Part shown: positions 18,486 to 22,500 of the stretch, piece by piece
How the letters are laid out: the number at the start of each line of letters is the position of its first letter
Position numbering within the stretch: position 1 is the first letter of the stretch
NCBI RefSeq assembly: GCF_030272615.1
Contig: NW_026729272.1
Span: forward strand, 55,001 to 77,500
Reading direction: 5' to 3'
Origin: Cryptomeria japonica
Lineage: Eukaryota > Streptophyta > Pinopsida > Cupressales > Cupressaceae
Length of the DNA: 22,500 nt
Translations under genes and position numbers: made by a program
Notes under the pieces: model-generated
Database searches by the model: none
The model's input: the letters and a program-made list of their open reading frames with translations, nothing else
Told to the model about the DNA's origin: nothing

Positions 18486-19724
18486 AGGTGGGTCACGGGG
18501 TGGGTCCTAGGGTGGGTAACGGGGTGGGTACTAAGGTGCGTGCCAAGGTGGGTCATAGGGTGGGTGCCAAGGTGGGCACCAGGGTGGGTGTGCACCAACC
18601 CTAGCCAGGGTAGGTCACGGGGTGGTTGTCGGGGTGGGCGTCAAGGAGCCAAGATGGGTGGCAAGTAGCCAAGTTGCGTGCCAAGGTGGGTGTCGGGGTG
18701 GGTGCCAAGGATCCAAGGTGGGTGCCAAGGAACCAAGGTGGGTGTCTGGGTGGGTGCCGAGGTGGGAGCCAGGGTGGGTCCCAAGGTGAGTGCAAAGGTG
18801 GGTGCCAGGGTCAAGGTGAGTGCCAATGTGGGTTCCAAGGTGCCAGGGTCAGGGTGAGTGCCAATGTGGGTTCAAAGGTGCTAAGTTGGGTGCGAGGTTG
18901 GGTGCGAGGGTGGGTGGGTGCCAAGGTGTGCTAGGTGGAAGCCCGGGTGGGTCGGCATCCCATGGGTGTCGAGTTGGGTGCCTGATGGGTGCTTCTTGTC
19001 AAGTTTTAGTCGCCGGGACTCATTTCGAGCCTTAGAGGTCGTTTCTTGTCCGGTTGCCCTGTCTTCGACCTGGGAACCCAATTTTGGTCCTCGGGTCCCA
19101 TTTTTTTTTGTCTCGCATCCCACTTTTGGCCTGTGGCCTTTTCGGGGTCGATTCTCGTTTTGGGCATCAGAGCATGTTTCTTCTCCTAAAACCCAATATT
19201 TGTTTATTAAGTCTCGGAACACATTTTTGTTCTCGTGGACCCATCATGGGTCTTGGAACGCATTTGTGGTCCTTGGGTCCCATTTTGCATCCCGAAACTT
19301 GTGTTTTGGTGCTTGATCCCTATTTTGGGTGCCCACCTTGCACCAAGTGCGCACCCGGGGCAAACCGAGCGCCTTGGTGCACCGGGGCAAGATCGAGCGT
19401 GCACCCGAGGCGCCCCGAACATGCACCAAGGTGCACTCGGCCCACATGTGAGCGCAGGTCGTTGCGCCCGAGGTGGTGTGTGGGCACCGCGTTGCAGACG
19501 GGACACTGCACGCACACGACGCCCCCTCCAGGTGCACGCACGTAGGCCGGGCCGGGTGCACACCCGACGCCCTAGCAAGGTGCGCGCACCCGGGCAGGGC
19601 TCACACTTGGCGAACGGGGCGCACTTCGCGAGGGAGGGTGTGCACCTCGACGGGGGTGGGTGGCCGGGGTGGATTCGCACGTGGGTCGCGGTTTGCTAAG
19701 TACACACTGCGACAAGCTCATAAC

Positions 19725-19843
19725 GGGTGCGATCATACCAGCGTTAGTGCACCGGATCCCATCAGAACTCCGCAGTTAAGCGCGCTTGGGCCGGAGTAGT
19801 ACTGGGATGGGTGACCTCCCGGGAAGTCCCGGTGTTGCACCCT
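19725..19843 (+). rRNA. 5S ribosomal RNA gene, copy 2
   Basis: Identical to the copy at 11802-11920 at every base I compared, including the helix I ends, the box A sequence at 19774-19790 and the box C region at 19804-19823. Same strand, C at -1, same flanks. Its presence shows that 5S is a regular part of the 7,923-bp unit rather than a one-off insertion. The spacer is far longer than in ordinary plant 5S tandems, which are usually a few hundred bp per unit. Both copies look functional. Confidence 0.98.
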
Positions 19844-19848
19844 TTTTT
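19843..19848 (+). terminator. Pol III terminator of 5S copy 2
   Basis: Six T directly after GTTGCACCC, as in copy 1. Confidence 0.9.
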
Positions 19849-22500
19849 AGTTTTTCGCCGGGCGTCGCAATGCTATTTGAATAAACCTTTTGCCCGTTTG
19901 CGTTCTCGTCGGGGCCGGGCCGGGCCGGGGTGCGCTGCCCGCACTACCGCGCGCGCGGGGGCGACACCGAGCGCGCACCCGAGGCGCCCCGAGCACACAG
20001 GCCACGGTGCAACCCGGGCGTTGTGCGCGCACCCCGGTGCGCCCGAGGTGCTGCGCGCGCACCCAGGTGAAATCGGTGTGCACCTCGGCCAGTGCGCGCT
20101 CGGTCGAGTCGCGCACGTTGGCCAAGGTGCACGGTGATGTTTCTTACTCTAAGGTTCCGCACCAGACGCCCGGGACAGGTGAGCGAAGCTGGGCGGGGCC
20201 GGGTGCGCGGCCGGGGCAGGTGCACGCAGCTGGAGAGAGCTTTGGAGCACACTTCGGAGCGCACCAATGATGCGCTCCATTCAAAAGTTTCCTGAAAAGG
20301 CAAAAAAAGTTGAGATTATAGAATTTCCCACTTGAGAGATTGTAAAAAAAAAAAATTTAAAATGAAGGAAACGCGGGTGCCAAGGTGTGCGCAGCCCAGC
20401 CAAGGTGTGCGCACCAAGGCGCCCACCCTGGCGAAGGTGCACGCAAGGTGCGCACCCGAGGCAAACCGGACAATTAACCCAACTTTCGACTTCGCGCGCA
20501 CCTTGGAGCGCACTTCGGAGCGCTCCTTGGTGCGCACCAATCTTGGGCACCTCGGAGTGCACCATGGCGCCCACCAAGGTGCGCACCCGGGGCAAACCGA
20601 GCTCCGACTTCGTGCGCACCTTGGAGCGCACGAAAGGTGCGCACCATGGCGCCCACCAAGGTGCGCAGCCCAGCCAAGGCGTGCGCATCAAGGTGCGCAC
20701 CCTGGCGAAGGTGCGCACCCGGGGCAAACCGAGCTCCGACTTCGTGCGCACCTTGGAGCGCACAAAAGGTGCGCAACCCAGCCAAGGTGTGCGCACCCCG
20801 GTCAAACCGAGCTCCGAATCGTGCGCACCAGAGGTGCACGCCATCGTGCGCACCTTGGAGCACACTTCGGAGCCCTCCTTGGTGCGCGCCGATGTTGCGC
20901 ACCTCGGAGCGCACCCGGGGAAAACAATGCAATTAACCCGACTTTCGACTTCGTGGGCACCTCGGAGCGCTCTCGGGTTCGCACCTCGGAGCACACCGAG
21001 GTGCGCACCTTTGATGCGCTGCCTTCACCAATTTCCAGAAAAGGCAAGAAAACATTGAGAAGGTGTGCGCACCGAGGTGCCCACCCTGGCGAAGGTGCAC
21101 GCGAGGTGCGCACCCGGGGCAAACCGGGCTCCGACTTCGTGCACGCCGCACCTTGGAGCACACTTCGGAGCGCTCCTTGGTGCGCACCAGGGCGCGCAAC
21201 CCAGCCGAGGTGCCCACCCCGGCGAAGGTGCACGCGAGGTGCGCACCCGGGGCAAACCGGGCTCCGACTTCGTGCACGCCATGGTGCCCACCGCGGCGAA
21301 GGTGCACGCGAGGTGCGCACCCGGGGCAAACCGGGCTCCGACTTCGTGCACGCCGCACCTTGGAGCACACTTCGGAGCGCTCCTTGGTGCGCACCATGGT
21401 GCCCACCAGGGCGCGCAACCTCGCCGAAGGTGCACGCGAGGTGCGCACCCGGGGCAAACCGGGCTCCGACTTCGTGCACGCCGCACCTTGGAGCACACTT
21501 CGGAGCGCTCCTTGGTGCGCACCATGGTGCCCACCAGGGCGCGCAACCCCGCCGAAGGTGCACGCGAGGTGCGCACCCGGGGCAAACCGGGCTCCGACTT
21601 CGTGCACGCCATGGTGCGCACCGCGGCGAAGGTGCGCACCCGGGGCAAACCGGGCTCCGACTTCGTGCACGCCGCACCTTGGAGCACACTTCGGAGCGCT
21701 CCTTGGTGCGCACCAGGGCGCGCAACCCAGCCGAGGTGCCCACCCCGGCGAAGGTGCACGCGAGGTGCGTACCCGGGGCAAACCGGGCTCCGACTTCGTG
21801 CACGCCGCACCTTGGAGCACACTTCGGAGCGCTCCTTGGTGCGCACCATGGTGCCCACCAGGCCGCGCAACCCAGCCAAGGTGTGCGCACCAAGGTGCAC
21901 GCGAGGTGCGCACCCGGGGCAAACCGGGGTCCGACTTCGTGCACGCCGCACCTTGGAGCACACATCGGGGCGCTCCCGGGTTCGCACCGGCGTTGCGCAC
22001 CGTGGTGGGCACCTCGGAGCACACCAAGGTGGGCAGCGAGGTGCGCACCTTTGATGCGATGCCTTCACTAATTTCCATAAAAGGCAAAAAAAAAACGAGA
22101 TTTTAAAATTTCCGTTTTGAAAGATAGTGAGAAAAAGGGAATGCTGGTGCCATCTTGAGCCCGCCCTGGTGCGCAGCCCAGCCAAGGTGTGCGCACCAAG
22201 GTGCCCACCCTGGCGAAGGTGCGCGCCCGGGCAATTAACCCAACTTCCAACTTCGCGCGCGCCAGGGTGGGAGCGCACCCAACAACCGGGCCTGGGAAGA
22301 GCCAATGCGAGAAACCCCACCAAACGCTCTGACAAAAAAAGAGGGGGCGCTCCAGTAACCCCGCTTCGGAGCGCACCCTGGGCAAACCCAGCCAAGGTGC
22401 CCACCCCGGCCAAGGTGCAGGCGAGGTGCGCACCCGGGGCAAACCGGGCTCCGACAACGTGCACGCCGCACCTTGGAGCACACTTCGTAGCGCTCCCGGG

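Larger units (their letters stand above)
18470..22500. repeat. Second 7,923-bp tandem unit, cut by the window end
   Basis: Repeats 10547-14577 in the same orientation. It covers the right part of the G-rich array (18470-18983), the T-rich segment (18984-19338), the 5S flanks and gene, and the first 2.2 kb of the GGTGCGCACC/A-rich complex with A-rich blocks near 20275, 21022 and 22062. Its content matches the first unit almost base for base. No other gene is present. Confidence 0.93.

Noticed and set aside
1-22500. 18S, 5.8S or 26S rRNA or tRNA genes in the window
   Set aside because: I looked for conserved rRNA starts and cores and for tRNA box A/B plus cloverleaf and found none apart from the two 5S genes.

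Overview
The window is non-coding, repeat-built nuclear DNA from a land plant, apparently a ribosomal-DNA intergenic region. The two certain genes are identical 5S rRNA genes on the + strand (11802-11920 and 19725-19843). Each has an intact terminal helix, internal Pol III control regions and a T6 terminator. Their GC-rich sequence fits a gymnosperm better than an angiosperm as I recall those consensuses, but the assignment is tentative. I find no protein-coding gene. The many open frames, up to 662 codons and on both strands, arise because the repeats lack stop codons in most frames.

Layout from left to right. (1) 1-4531: tandem array of a 188-bp repeat, about 22 units, running off the left edge. 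(2) 4532-9160: thirteen copies of a block centred on CCCCTATATAA. Read on the minus strand this is TATATAGGGG, the plant RNA polymerase I start-site consensus. The copies sit in units of about 490, 441, 311 and 157 bp. In the predicted minus-strand transcripts, the sequence just after the start can fold into conserved hairpins. A 52-bp palindromic array (7416-8103) has expanded inside one unit. (3) 9174-11060: a GGTGCGCACC-type palindrome cluster, then 1.7 kb of G-rich GGTGGGTGCCAA-like repeats. (4) 11061-11415: a T-rich segment with little repetition. (5) 11416-12343: GC-rich flanks around the first 5S gene. (6) 12344-18469: higher-order repeats of GGTGCGCACC-rich DNA punctuated by A-rich blocks, including a tandem duplication of about 2.35 kb. 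(7) 18470-22500: an almost identical second copy of 10547-14577, so the 5S unit is 7,923 bp long and in direct tandem.

Working model (inference): this is part of a 26S-18S intergenic spacer in which 5S genes are embedded on the strand opposite to the Pol I unit. The 188-bp array would then lie in the transcribed 5' spacer or just beyond the promoters, with 18S to the left of the window. No 18S, 5.8S or 26S sequence is visible, so the 35S linkage rests on the promoter consensus and its repeated spacer-promoter layout. The same CTATATAAG reads as a good Pol II TATA box on the + strand, and that alternative is not excluded.
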